Below, one piece after another: positions 1-8,521 of a stretch of DNA of 64,000 nucleotides (position 1 is the stretch's first letter; each line of letters starts with the position of its first letter). The notes under the pieces are model-generated. The model was not told the DNA's origin, searched no databases, and was given only the letters and a program-made list of their open reading frames with translations. A program made the translations under genes and the position numbers. Source of the stretch: RUG13409 sp045546135 (lineage in GTDB: Bacteria > Bacillota > Clostridia > Peptostreptococcales > Anaerovoracaceae); assembly GCA_045546135.1 (NCBI GenBank), contig JAZQCD010000009.1, positions 1 through 64,000 of the forward strand, in the 5' to 3' direction.

Positions 1-1
1 G

Positions 2-2455
2 ACTGCGGAGGTAACACTTGGAGAAGCGTGGACACTTGATCTTACGACTATCTTTATGGATGAGGATAATGATCCTCTGACTTACAGCGTAAAGATAGGA
101 GATGCGGAAGCAATTACTGCGGATGAGAATTACAGCTATACAGCAGAGGCTGCCGGAACTGTAACGCTGGTGTTTACGGCAAATGACAAAAAAGCAGACA
201 GTGAAGCATACACAGTCATGTTGACGGTCAATGAGGCTGGTCCAGTATATAGAATTACAACTTCTGTAACCAATTATACTTTCCATCATGGTGAAACATC
301 TTCGCCTATGGGACATATTTCGATTACCAGAAATGGAGTAGAATCAGGAAAAGAGGTGTCTGCAGGCGCTGTGGTTACGGTTGAAGCTATTTCGGACGCA
401 TTCTTGTATCGCAACACTGACTTGGTATATGATTCAGAGTTCTATCGTTGGGAGATCACCGGTGTTGATGGTATTGACCTGAATGCAAATCCAATATCGT
501 TTGAAATGCCGGAAAACGACATAACCATAAAAGCTGTTTTTGAAAAGAAAGGATCGAAGATTACCCTTTCATCTAACGAATATAGCGGAGGGGATGTATT
601 TTTCGACATTAATGATTTTACCGATTCTACGAATAGCACTTTCAACGTAATTACACATCAACATGATTGTGAATCTGTATCGAATATAGTACCGGAGGGA
701 GTGAAACTAGATTTTTATGTGGTTTTCCATGAAGGCTATGACCTTACAGGTTGGGAAGTAACTAATGTCACTACAGGAGAACCAGTGGATGTAACGTATG
801 TTGAACGCATCACCCCGAACCAGCCTGCGTACACTTCACCTCAGTTTGTTGTTGACGGTACTTCTGAATATACCGTACGGGCATTGTTTGAGGCAAAGGA
901 TTTCGGAGGAGTTAGCGTTACTGTAAACGATCCTGCTATGGGAAGTGCTACGGTTCAGTCGGGTTCCGAAGGTCCTGCTGAGTCACTGGCAGGGGTGGTC
1001 GTAGGCAAAGAGGTCATCCTTAAGGCGACGCCTAATACGGGATATATATTCAAATCCTGGAGCGCAAGCTATGAGGGCGGCACGGTCGAGATCAACAATG
1101 CCGATCAGGCTGAAGCAAGCTTCATAATGCCTTCTACGAATCACAAGGATATTTCGGTATTGGCGACCTTTGAAAAGGATCCGAACTACTTCAGTGAAGA
1201 GTGCGAGTTGAAAGATGTCAAGCTTCTTGATTCCGAAGGAAACAAGATCGGTATAGTCAACCAGGACGGTATGGCATACGAGATAGTACTTCCTGCCGGA
1301 ACGGATACATCTGATCTGGCGAACATGGTCCTCAAGCTGACGGGTTCTGAGAATGCAAGTATCAGAAAGACCGGAGACGAAGAGGACTGGCCTGCTGACG
1401 GCAAAGCATGCGGTATGGAGCTTGACGTTCCTGCGGAGTTCGTTGTAACGGCTGAGGACGGTACGCATACAAACACCTATACAATTGTTATAACGGTTGC
1501 GCAGCCTGATGCTCCTGTTCTTTCGAACGGAAGTGCGGAGCGTACGGGCGAAAGGACTGCTGTTGTGAAGTTTACTTCCAGTGAGGCCGGTACGTATTAC
1601 TATCAGGTAGTTGAGCACGGCGGAAACGCTGAAGTCGACACGACGGTAAACGGCTTTACCGCTGCAATGGGAGAGAATATCATCAACCTGAACAACCTTA
1701 CGGCGGATGTGAGGGATATCCTCATCGTCGTAAAGAATGCGCTCGGAGCGGTAAGCGAGCCTCTGAGGGTAGAAATACCCGAGTACGAGGAACCCGGTCC
1801 TTCAACGGGTGAGTACACTATATCGGTGAGTGCTCCTGCGGGCGGCACCCTGGTGACCAATGTTACCAGTGCCAATGAGGGTGACAGTGTATTTGTCTCG
1901 GCGACTCCGGATCCCGGATACCGTATGGTCGAAGACTCCCTTGCCTATACGCTCAATGTTGCGGGTGGCGGAACGGTCAAGATCGTAGGCAATCGCTTCC
2001 AGATGCCGGCAGGTGATGTAACCATTTCCTGCCAGTGGGAGAAGATCCCGAGCGGCGAACCCGGTTCTGAAACAGGTTCCGAAGGTATCCTGTCCTTCGC
2101 TATTAACGGCGTCACTGCTGTTATAGGCAGCGCAGGAAACAACAGCTACATGATCACGCTCACGCTGCCGCACGGCACTGATGTCACGAACCTCGTTCCT
2201 GCCATCATCGTAGCTGACGGCGTGACGCTGACACCGGGTATTGGTGAGGCTATTGATTTCACAAGGCCTGTCACCTATACCGCGACCCTCGCTGACGGAA
2301 CCGAGCTCACGTACGTGGTTTCCGTTTACGTACAGGCAGGTTCTCTGGCAGACAGCATGTGGGAGAAGCTGATCGATTTCTACAATCAGATCCCATGGTG
2401 GCAGTATGCCGAGCATCAGCAGAGCTACGGCAACTATCCAAACTACTGGTTCTAA
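2..2455 (+). CDS. C-terminal part of a large repeat-built surface/secreted protein (5' end outside window)
   Basis: The reading frame is open from the first bases, so the gene begins upstream; about 817 residues are visible. It opens with the end of a cadherin/Ig-like module, then carries several divergent InlB-B-type or bacterial-repeat modules of the pattern 'G..V..T...G.V.ATP..GY.F..W' ending in 'F.MP..DI.V.A.F', seen near residues 65-165, 285-375 and 600-665 counted from the first Met. Two further beta-sandwich modules (around 380-480 and 690-770) resemble cadherin-like domains of Firmicutes surface proteins. The C terminus is rich in Trp, Tyr, Gln and Asn, and I see no LPXTG sorting signal or membrane anchor, so attachment is unclear. 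An adhesin or cell-wall-associated role is inferred from the domain style only. Confidence 0.75.
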   Translation, partial: TAEVTLGEAWTLDLTTIFMDEDNDPLTYSVKIGDAEAITADENYSYTAEAAGTVTLVFTANDKKADSEAYTVMLTVNEAGPVYRITTSVTNYTFHHGETSSPMGHISITRNGVESGKEVSAGAVVTVEAISDAFLYRNTDLVYDSEFYRWEITGVDGIDLNANPISFEMPENDITIKAVFEKKGSKITLSSNEYSGGDVFFDINDFTDSTNSTFNVITHQHDCESVSNIVPEGVKLDFYVVFHEGYDLTGWEVTNVTTGEPVDVTYVERITPNQPAYTSPQFVVDGTSEYTVRALFEAKDFGGVSVTVNDPAMGSATVQSGSEGPAESLAGVVVGKEVILKATPNTGYIFKSWSASYEGGTVEINNADQAEASFIMPSTNHKDISVLATFEKDPNYFSEECELKDVKLLDSEGNKIGIVNQDGMAYEIVLPAGTDTSDLANMVLKLTGSENASIRKTGDEEDWPADGKACGMELDVPAEFVVTAEDGTHTNTYTIVITVAQPDAPVLSNGSAERTGERTAVVKFTSSEAGTYYYQVVEHGGNAEVDTTVNGFTAAMGENIINLNNLTADVRDILIVVKNALGAVSEPLRVEIPEYEEPGPSTGEYTISVSAPAGGTLVTNVTSANEGDSVFVSATPDPGYRMVEDSLAYTLNVAGGGTVKIVGNRFQMPAGDVTISCQWEKIPSGEPGSETGSEGILSFAINGVTAVIGSAGNNSYMITLTLPHGTDVTNLVPAIIVADGVTLTPGIGEAIDFTRPVTYTATLADGTELTYVVSVYVQAGSLADSMWEKLIDFYNQIPWWQYAEHQQSYGNYPNYWF

Positions 2456-2492
2456 CTAAACTGCATGGGCTGCAGTATGAAAGAAGTCCAAA

Positions 2493-2580
2493 GCTGAAGA
2501 TCTGCAGCATGAATTCAGATCAAGCCGGCGGCCGCCCGGCAAACTGCGGCTGTGATAATAGTTTTTTTCAAACCTCCTTG
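2493..2580 (+). repeat. Interspersed structured repeat, copy 1
   Basis: A core of 33 bases (2517-2549) is identical in two other places, at 4396-4428 and 9902-9934. Upstream of it GATCT (2499-2503) can pair with AGATC (2517-2521). The GC-rich core folds as GCCGG/CCGGC around a short loop, and CTGCAG (2502-2507) can pair with CTGCGG (2544-2549). The last pairing crosses the first, so an RNA pseudoknot is possible. Copies 1 and 3 also share the tail with T-run and CAAACCTCCTT. It lies in the 3' region of the surface protein gene. Confidence 0.75.
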
Positions 2581-2609
2581 CATCCCCCTGAGTGTTCTCA
2601 GGGGGATGC
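2580..2609 (+). terminator. Strong hairpin, probable terminator of the surface protein gene
   Basis: A perfect 13-bp stem (GCATCCCCCTGAG / CTCAGGGGGATGC) closes a TGTT loop. A T-rich tract (2622-2636) follows after a short gap, so it probably ends the upstream transcript. Confidence 0.65.
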
Positions 2610-2657
2610 GTTGCTGTGTTTGTTTTTTCGAGATTTCTGTGCCTCTGGCATAGAAAA

Positions 2658-2683
2658 CCCCTGAGCTGGAAGCAGCTCAGGGG
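2658..2683 (+). terminator. Second hairpin downstream of the surface protein gene
   Basis: An 11-bp stem CCCCTGAGCTG / CAGCTCAGGGG closes a GAAG loop. It shares the CCCCTGAG arm with the hairpin 70 bases upstream. No T-run follows directly, so a terminator role is uncertain. The rest of the gap to 2924 is AT-rich and I see nothing else firm in it. Confidence 0.4.
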
Positions 2684-2924
2684 CGTGGGATAGTATTTAT
2701 ACTGTTTCGGTTTACTTATTTAAAGGGTCGTTTTTATATTCTGCTAAAAAGGTCTTAATAGCATTAGCCAACTTTGTTTTGATTTACCATCACCGATTAA
2801 TATGATATCATTATTTTGTAAACAGGTTTATGAACAGTAAGTTTACATTAGTCCCAAGCAGTTCGAAATACATGAGTGGATTGATATTTACAGTTAGGTG
2901 TATTTCAGAAAGGAAAAACGGCAG

Positions 2925-3965
2925 ATGAAAAAAATTATCGCAATGATATGTGCAATTATAATGGCACTTGGAAGCAGTTCCTTAGTGTTTGCAGATGGCA
3001 TGATAACAAAAAATGAAAATGCGAAATGCAGTATAGTTATTAATGAGACTGTAGATGAACTGCACCGTACAATCAGAAACTATAAAGCTGATGAAAATAC
3101 TTTTATTGATGGTGCTGAAGAAGCTAATCCTGAGGAGATATTACTTGCTCTCGGTATGGATGAGGAAGAGATAGGGAGGTTAAGTGAAGAGGCTTTGCTG
3201 TCATGTGGTAGCGCTAAGGAAATATATTATATTACGGCTTATACAAAAACTGACGAGAGCGGTGTAGTTTCATATCTGACAGAAAAGCAGGCTGTAGAAG
3301 AAGCTGCAGAACTGAGAATGAAGCAGGATGTTGCCAGAGCAAATCAGATAAAATCGTTAAAGTTGAATGTACAAAAATCGATTAATCAGCAAGGTTCGTA
3401 TTCCGATGAATACATGGTGATTAACCTCCTTGTTACACACAATGGTGGAGGCAATTATCGTTTCGTGGTGAGCGGTGTGTGGTTAACAATGCCCTATTGG
3501 AGAAAAACCGATTCTATTGGGGCTTCAGCACAGGTGATATCGATTAATAATGACAGCAGATACGGACATTATTGGTATGGCAGAACGATAAATAATAATG
3601 GAACTATAACCACTGATTCTGTTCATGTATATAACGGAATAACCTATGGAAATGCTGCAACTGGTAACTGGTATGGTTCGGCATGTTCATTTAGTATGCC
3701 AAACGATTATTTTACGGATACATATTCTATATGGTATGATGACTTTGGTGCTTATTATGAATTTACCGGTTCTTTGATCCATCCGACACTCCCAACTACA
3801 TTTAGCGTGGTTGGTAATTATAACCATATTAGAGCAAGTCTTAGTTATTCTCCGAGTATTACAATAACAACAGGACCTTTTGCCGTATCAATTTCCGTGG
3901 GAGTTTATATTAACAACTCTACGGATGTAAGGGGTGCTGAATTCCAAGTCACTTACACCCCTTGA
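2925..3965 (+). CDS. Secreted protein of unknown function
   Basis: The ATG at 2925 is preferred over the upstream in-frame start because AGAAAGGA lies just ahead and the protein then starts with a clean signal peptide: MKK, a hydrophobic core, and a likely cut after SLVFA. The mature protein is about 322 residues. Its first part (roughly 25-140) is acidic and helical, while the second part is rich in Gly, Asn, Tyr, Ser and Thr and looks beta-rich. I do not recognise a family. It is followed after about 20 bases by a small membrane protein gene, probably in one operon. Confidence 0.75.
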   Translation: MKKIIAMICAIIMALGSSSLVFADGMITKNENAKCSIVINETVDELHRTIRNYKADENTFIDGAEEANPEEILLALGMDEEEIGRLSEEALLSCGSAKEIYYITAYTKTDESGVVSYLTEKQAVEEAAELRMKQDVARANQIKSLKLNVQKSINQQGSYSDEYMVINLLVTHNGGGNYRFVVSGVWLTMPYWRKTDSIGASAQVISINNDSRYGHYWYGRTINNNGTITTDSVHVYNGITYGNAATGNWYGSACSFSMPNDYFTDTYSIWYDDFGAYYEFTGSLIHPTLPTTFSVVGNYNHIRASLSYSPSITITTGPFAVSISVGVYINNSTDVRGAEFQVTYTP

Positions 3966-3988
3966 TTTGTGAGCGAGGTATAGGTACA

Positions 3989-4273
3989 ATGATGGAATTT
4001 TTGTATATTTTGTTGGAGTTGATTCCTCTGGCATATTATGTCATTATCTGCTTAGCAGGTCCTTCTGATAGGTTCGGATACGATCTCTTCCGTATATTAT
4101 TGGCTGTGTATGCAACAGGGGCGATTATACTTTACAAGCTGATACAGACAAAAAAGAGTGTGGATGAACTCAGAGAAAAGCTGTCAAAAATGGAATCAAA
4201 ACAGATTGAAATCGAGAAAGAGAGAACCTTATCGGCATCGGAGCCGGAAGCTGATGCGGAATCAGACAGATAA
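3989..4273 (+). CDS. Small membrane protein with coiled-coil tail
   Basis: The frame is open from 3962, overlapping the previous stop, but GAGCGAGG at 3971-3978 points to the ATG at 3989 (or 3992). The product of about 94 residues has two hydrophobic segments (about residues 3-25 and 33-52), then a charged helical tail rich in Glu and Lys that could form a coiled coil. No family recognised. Position directly behind the secreted protein suggests they are made together. Confidence 0.6.
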   Translation: MMEFLYILLELIPLAYYVIICLAGPSDRFGYDLFRILLAVYATGAIILYKLIQTKKSVDELREKLSKMESKQIEIEKERTLSASEPEADAESDR

Positions 4274-4370
4274 ATAATACCATGCGGTAATGAAACCTGA
4301 GATCAAAAAGTATACTATCTTTAGCGTCAGCACTTGACGAAGATTGAGTTGTAGAAGAATCAACCTCCAG

Positions 4371-4437
4371 GCTGAAGATCTGCAGCATAAACAATAGATC
4401 AAGCCGGCGGCCGCCCGGCAAACTGCGGCAGAAATAA
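4371..4437 (+). repeat. Interspersed structured repeat, copy 2
   Basis: This has the same 33-base core as copy 1 (here 4396-4428), with the GATCT...AGATC arms kept (4377-4381 and 4396-4400) and CTGCAG/CTGCGG kept. The sequence between the arms differs (ATAAACAAT in place of ATGAATTC), so the paired parts are conserved while the loop varies. It sits downstream of the small membrane protein gene and just before a terminator. Confidence 0.75.
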
Positions 4438-4448
4438 TAACATACCAT

Positions 4449-4474
4449 GAGCTCCAAAACTGGAGCTCTTTTTT
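4449..4474 (+). terminator. Rho-independent terminator
   Basis: The stem GAGCTCCA / TGGAGCTC closes an AAAC loop and is followed directly by TTTTTT. Confidence 0.85.
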
Positions 4475-4535
4475 GATGATATAAACGGCATTTCATACAT
4501 TGTAGAATCTTGAAATATTGGTCATATTACTTAAT

Positions 4536-4749
4536 ATGTCATATCCAAAAGTTAAGACACTGTCTGAACTTTTGACCTGGAGTCATTATGTTGAACTTCT
4601 GAAGATAGATGATCCACTTGAACGTTCTTTCTATGAGAAAGAATGCAGTGAGGAACATTGGGGCGTTCGCGAACTGAAAATGCCCATTTTCAACGTTTTG
4701 CGGCCTTTTGATGTTTTCGCAGACTGGGCCGGGCAGAGAGTGGGAATGA
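4536..4749 (+). pseudogene. Fragment of a DUF1016/YhcG-type PD-(D/E)XK nuclease gene
   Basis: The frame encodes about 50 residues typical of the DUF1016 N-terminal domain, including a 'LLTWSHYVELLKI' stretch, a 'RSFYEKE' motif and 'VRELK'. After this the similarity stops and the frame runs on into unrelated residues up to a terminator. Intact family members are over 300 residues and carry a C-terminal nuclease domain, which is missing. The break coincides with a guaA-like scar at 4738, so the gene was probably cut by insertion or deletion there. Confidence 0.6.
4738..4749 (+). other. guaA 3'-end-like scar (GAGTGGGAATGA)
   Basis: Read in frame this encodes E-W-E-stop, the conserved end of GMP synthetase. 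Similar scars lie at 6549, 12686, 14313, 15960, 35075 and 60380, all on the same strand, differing mostly at synonymous third positions. It is a candidate attachment site. Confidence 0.5.
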
Positions 4750-4761
4750 TACAAAAATCAC

Positions 4762-4795
4762 GGGAGGCCAGTAAAATCAAGGCCTCCCATTTTTT
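4762..4795 (+). terminator. Rho-independent terminator
   Basis: GGGAGGCC pairs with GGCCTCCC and is followed by ATTTTTT. Confidence 0.8.
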
Positions 4796-4831
4796 CATTG
4801 TTGCATAATTGCCGCCTTAATATAGAAAATA

Positions 4832-4840
4832 TGTTATAAT
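4832..4840 (+). promoter_or_regulatory. Extended -10 promoter for the AlbA_2 gene
   Basis: TGTTATAAT is an extended -10 element about 87 bases ahead of the start at 4927. No clear -35 is seen. Confidence 0.45.
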
Positions 4841-4926
4841 GCTCTCAAATGACCAAGAAGTCGTTGTTTATGTGTATAGCTCCTCAGTTAAGGTCAATAC
4901 TGGAACTCAAAACAGTGAGGCAATAA

Positions 4927-6390
4927 ATGATCGATTTTAATAATCTTGATAAATACAGAGAGAACAACCGTCTGGAAGCAAAGAAAGCTCTCGGCGGACT
5001 TCCAAAGAGTATCTGGGAGACCTACTCGGCTTTTGCCAATACTCTCGGCGGAATCATTTTGCTCGGTGTGGAGGAACATGCCGATAAGTCTTTACATGCT
5101 GTTGATCTTCCGGATACTGAGAAGATGATCAAAAATTTTTGGGATATCGTCAACAATCCCCAAAAGACCAGTGTCAATATATTGTCCGGTAAGGATGTTT
5201 ATCCGATGGAGGTAGATGGCAAACATATTGTTGTGATCAATGTGCCTCGTGCCGACAGAAGCTATAAGCCGGTATATATTGACGGAAATCCTCTGAATAC
5301 ATATCGCAGGGATGGAGAAGGTGATTATAAGTGCACCAAAGAGGAATATCAGGCCATGGTGCGCGATGCAGCTGTGAAAACACCAGACATGCTGCTGCTC
5401 ACCAATATGGATCTAAGTGTGATCAATCCGGACAGTCTCCGTGGTTACCGCCAGCGCATGAAATATTCCCGTCCCGGACATGTATGGGAACAGCTGGATG
5501 ATGAAAATTTCTTGCAGCGGATTGGTGCAGTGGGAATTGGCGAAGATGGGCAAAAGCATCCAACAGTGGCAGGACTGCTGATGTTTGGCAATGAGTATGA
5601 GATTGTCCGGGAGTTTAATGATTATTTCCTGGATTATCAGGAACAGTATGACAAAGAGAACCGTTGGACTGACCGCATTATTTCCTCTTCCGGAGACTGG
5701 AGCGGCAATGTTTATGATTTTTTCTTCCGTGCTTACAATAAGCTTCAGCAGGATATAAAAACGCCGTTTAAGATGGACGGTATTACCAGAGTGGATGACA
5801 CGCCGGTACATAAAGCCTTAAGGGAGGCATTGGCAAACTGTCTTGCCAACGCAGATTACTACGGCAGGCGCGGCGTGGTCATTATCAAAAAGCCGAAGCT
5901 AATCACTATGGCCAACCCTGGAAACATGCGTATTGAACTGGACACTGCCGTGAGCGGTGGCGTATCGGATCCCAGAAACAGTACTTTGCTGAAGATGTTC
6001 AACTTCATCGATATCGGTGAACGTGCAGGAAGCGGTATACCGAATATCTACAGTGTTTGGAAGGCTGAAGGCTGGGCATCTCCAAGCTATGAGGAACAAA
6101 TGAATCCCGACAGAACTATTCTCTCGCTGCCGTTGTCGGCGATAAAAATCGGCGATAAAAAATCGGCGATAAAAATCGGCGATAAAAAATCGGCGATAAG
6201 CATAAGAATGAAGGAAAGCATAATCACTTATTTAACAGATAACTCTGAAGGTAAAACGTCAGAAATTGCTGAATATGTAGGGTTGGGGTTATCCAGAACG
6301 AGAGATTATCTGAAGGAACTTGTTGAAGAAGGAATCATTATTGCCGAAGGAACAAGCAACAAGGTAAGGAAATACAAGCTTAAAAGGTAA
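4927..6390 (+). CDS. AlbA_2 (Schlafen-type) ATP-binding protein with winged-helix C terminus
   Basis: This 487-residue protein has the usual three-part layout. An AlbA_2/Schlafen nucleic-acid-binding domain covers about residues 10-140 (acidic motif 'RLEAKKALGG', then 'ANTLGGIILLGVEE'). A GHKL-like HATPase_c_4 region covers about 295-400 ('REALANCLANADY', then 'GERAGSGIPNIY'). A winged helix follows at about 425-487. The linker before the winged helix is a tandem repeat of SAIKIGDKK. Members are often called transcriptional regulators or defence-island proteins, but function is not settled. GTGAGG precedes the ATG. It stands alone between two guaA-like scars (4738 and 6549), as if carried as one cargo unit. 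Confidence 0.8.
   Translation: MIDFNNLDKYRENNRLEAKKALGGLPKSIWETYSAFANTLGGIILLGVEEHADKSLHAVDLPDTEKMIKNFWDIVNNPQKTSVNILSGKDVYPMEVDGKHIVVINVPRADRSYKPVYIDGNPLNTYRRDGEGDYKCTKEEYQAMVRDAAVKTPDMLLLTNMDLSVINPDSLRGYRQRMKYSRPGHVWEQLDDENFLQRIGAVGIGEDGQKHPTVAGLLMFGNEYEIVREFNDYFLDYQEQYDKENRWTDRIISSSGDWSGNVYDFFFRAYNKLQQDIKTPFKMDGITRVDDTPVHKALREALANCLANADYYGRRGVVIIKKPKLITMANPGNMRIELDTAVSGGVSDPRNSTLLKMFNFIDIGERAGSGIPNIYSVWKAEGWASPSYEEQMNPDRTILSLPLSAIKIGDKKSAIKIGDKKSAISIRMKESIITYLTDNSEGKTSEIAEYVGLGLSRTRDYLKELVEEGIIIAEGTSNKVRKYKLKR
6136..6199 (+). repeat. Coding tandem repeat, 27-base unit
   Basis: TCGGCGATAAAAA-type units repeat about five times, forming two 27-base units plus a partial one. They encode the SAIKIGDKK linker of the AlbA_2 protein. 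Loss or gain of a 27-base unit keeps the frame, while slippage inside the A-runs would break it. Confidence 0.85.
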
Positions 6391-6413
6391 TATCTTAAGT
6401 TGAAACAATAACA

Positions 6414-6443
6414 CATTTTGTTATCACCCGTGATAACAAAATG
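6414..6443 (+). promoter_or_regulatory. Perfect 14-bp inverted repeat
   Basis: CATTTTGTTATCAC and GTGATAACAAAATG are exact reverse complements separated by CC. It lies 24 bases after the AlbA_2 stop codon and lacks a T-run, so it may be an operator, a recombination site or a weak terminator. Confidence 0.6.
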
Positions 6444-6545
6444 ATAACAATAGCTATGACAGCCAGGATAGCACAAATATATAGAATAATCTGAGTAATC
6501 AAAATATCATAAGCTACGGCTTATAAACAAAAAAGTTTAATAAGC

Positions 6546-6560
6546 ATAGAGTGGGAATAA
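6546..6560 (+). other. guaA 3'-end-like scar (ATAGAGTGGGAATAA)
   Basis: In frame it reads I-E-W-E-stop, as at the end of GMP synthetase. It lies between two AlbA_2-type genes, in an otherwise featureless 210-base gap. Confidence 0.5.
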
Positions 6561-6599
6561 GATAATCTGCCTATTTGCCCCTGTATGTTCCTTGAGTAG

Positions 6600-7501
6600 A
6601 GGAATAGAAGAATTGACAACCATCTGAACCTGCTGACATCTGACGGTAAGTACAATGTTATGGCACAGCTACTTTCGGATAATAGCCAGATTCCGATCAG
6701 ATTCGGCCTTTTTACGGGCAAAACTAAGGCATCGACGATGTATGCTGTCCGTGAGTTCGGAAATGACTGTCTGCTATATTCATTGGATAATATTCTTCGT
6801 TATGGAGAAGTATTGAATGTGCCGCAGGCTGACGAACGTGATCGTATTGTTGAGCGTAAGGAAATCATGCTATTCAATCAAGATGCCTATCGCGAGGCTG
6901 TGATAAATGCGTTTATCCACAATCACTGGCTCGATGGGGCTCCTGCATTTACAGTCTTTCAGGATCGTATTGAGATATTATCCAGAGGATCATTGCCTCC
7001 AAAACAGACAATGGATGGATTTTTTGCCGGAGAATCTGTCCCTGTAAATGAAAAACTTGCAAAGATTATTTTGCAGCTTCATATCAGCGAACAGACCGGT
7101 TGCGGTGTTCCGGCAATCGTAGAAGCATATGGTAAGGATGCATTTCGTTTTGCAGAGAACAATATAAAGGTGACGATTCCTTTTGATATGATTGATGAAG
7201 AGGCGCATGCATCAGTTGATGCACCAGTTAGTGGTGAAAATACCCCAGTCACTACCCCAGTTAAAGCGAAAAATACCCCAGTCACTACCCAGTCAAGACT
7301 GCAAAAACATCTGTGGAAGAGCGTATTATGGAGTATTGTCGTGAACCTAAAGGAATAAAAGAAATAGCCGAATTCTTGGGGTATAAGGAAAAGAAATCTG
7401 TAAGGAAATATCTTGTCCCACTTTTGGAGCAAGGACGTTTAGCCATGACTATTCCGGAAAAGCCTAATAGCAGACTGCAAAAATACATTACTATAAAGTA
7501 A
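6600..7501 (+). pseudogene. Broken AlbA_2-type ATP-binding protein gene
   Basis: The N-terminal AlbA_2 domain is missing: the first codons after an in-frame stop (6597-6599) already encode the middle of the family ('LLTSDGKYN', then 'AQLLSDNSQIP'). The ATPase-like region is present ('REAVINAFIHNHW', 'SEQTGCGVPAIVEAYG'). A linker of NTPVTTP repeats follows, then the frame is lost. Comparing the two copies of the repeat shows CCCC at 7254-7257 but CCC at 7288-7290. Restoring one C joins the frame to the winged-helix end (VEERIMEYCREPKG to the stop at 7501). So this is a truncated gene with a one-base homopolymer deletion. Confidence 0.75.
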
Positions 7502-7531
7502 ATAAACCTTTAAGGAACTTTTTGGGTATAT

Positions 7532-8109
7532 ATGAAATACATGATTTCGTCCATATCGGACGTGGTAACTGAAGAAGGCGGAGACGACTGGGAGAGTGTG
7601 ATGTACGTTGACCGTACGGCGCCTCTTGCAAGAGAGAGCGGTCTTGGGATAGAGATCGCAGAGTTCTGTATTTCCCAGGCTGGTTTATTGACAGGCATAC
7701 AAGGTTCTGGAAGAGGTTTTTGAGCGAACATGAGGGAGATATCGTCATATGTGTTGAAAACGTAGGAGAGCGGGATCCTGAGCTCATAACGGGCATCATA
7801 AAGGGTGTGGACGATCCGAGACTTCGTATGTGTCTTGACGTGGGTCATGCCAACCTTTCGGGCATAGAGCCTATAGAGTGGGTCAGGGTCTGTGCGCCTT
7901 ATGTATCCCATTATCATATCCATAACAATTTCGGAGCTCCGAAGGAGGGAAAGCGCAGCTGGGGAGACAGGCATCTTGGTCTCGGGAATGGAATTATAGA
8001 CATGAAGGCCCTTCTGGACTTGGCGGAAGAGCTTACTCCTGATGCTACAGCCGCCATAGAAAGCTATGAACCCGAAGCCAGCGTGCAATGGCTTAAAGAC
8101 AACGGGTTT
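7532..8109 (+). pseudogene. Sugar-phosphate isomerase/epimerase gene with internal deletion
   Basis: The first 50 codons (7532 to about 7680) match the start of a TIM-barrel xylose-isomerase-like protein. The frame then changes and the next part reads WFIDRHTRFWKRF, followed by the C-terminal half ('CVENV', 'CLDVGHANLSG', 'YHIHNNFG', 'WGDRHLGLGNG'). About 195 residues remain out of the usual 260-280, and the middle of the barrel is gone. The metal-ligand region is partly kept, but the enzyme cannot be intact. The last codons (DNGF) run straight into the tail of an AlbA_2 gene. A second copy of the same C-terminal end lies at 12372-12494. Confidence 0.7.
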
Positions 8110-8111
8110 GT

Positions 8112-8237
8112 GAGTTGTCAGAATTAACTGGTCTTACCGAATCTGGAGTTAGTTATAACATTCGAAAACTCAGAGGTGAAGGAAAACTTGATTATATTGG
8201 GAGTTCGAAGTCTGGCTACTGGAAAGTAAACGATTAG
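8112..8237 (+). pseudogene. Duplicated 3' end of an AlbA_2 gene (winged-helix tail)
   Basis: The frame encodes ELSELTGLTESGVSYN and the remainder of a winged helix ending in SGYWKVND. It is nearly identical to the last 41 codons of the gene ending at 12233, and the match continues past the stop to about 8276. It has no start of its own and is fused to the end of the broken isomerase gene. Confidence 0.85.
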
Positions 8238-8395
8238 TCTTTTGTTAAGGAGCGCATTTGAGGTTTGCCCTAAAATATATCAAATATCAGTTTACCTAAA
8301 CTCAGCGAGAATGCACGTTCTATAGGCTGGGGATGAATCTTGATGCGGTCACAATCTTGACAAGTTCCGCACCGATAGATATAATTTAAGTGAAC

Positions 8396-8495
8396 ATAGG
8401 TATTTTTTATATTATAGCCTATAATCAGTAAAATATTAATAGCAGCCCCTTATGGGAATAAAGCAAACATAGGCTTTATTGTAAGGCTAGCCTAT
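8396..8495 (+). promoter_or_regulatory. Paired inverted repeats, likely AbiEi operator region
   Basis: ATAGGCT (8469-8475) and AGCCTAT (8489-8495) form a perfect inverted repeat. A related pair, ATAGG (8396-8400) with AGCCTAT (8416-8422), lies 70 bases upstream, with an AT-rich promoter-like stretch between. AbiEi antitoxins are known to repress their own operon by binding paired inverted repeats, and the position just ahead of the AbiEi gene fits this. The DNA from 8277 to 8395 shows nothing else. Confidence 0.5.
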
Positions 8496-8521
8496 ATATA
8501 CAACAATCAGGAGATTTCAGT

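Noticed and set aside
983..1618. Long minus-strand frames under the surface protein and under gltB, amt and glnN
   Set aside because: They are shadows of real genes: no ribosome binding sites, odd composition, and no family resemblance.
2359..2664. Plus-strand frame overlapping the end of the surface protein gene
   Set aside because: It runs through repeat copy 1 and a terminator hairpin and has no start signal.
8447..8462. Further guaA-like scar (TTATGGGAATAA, L-W-E-stop)
   Set aside because: It lacks the first Glu codon and lies inside the AbiE promoter region; too weak to count.
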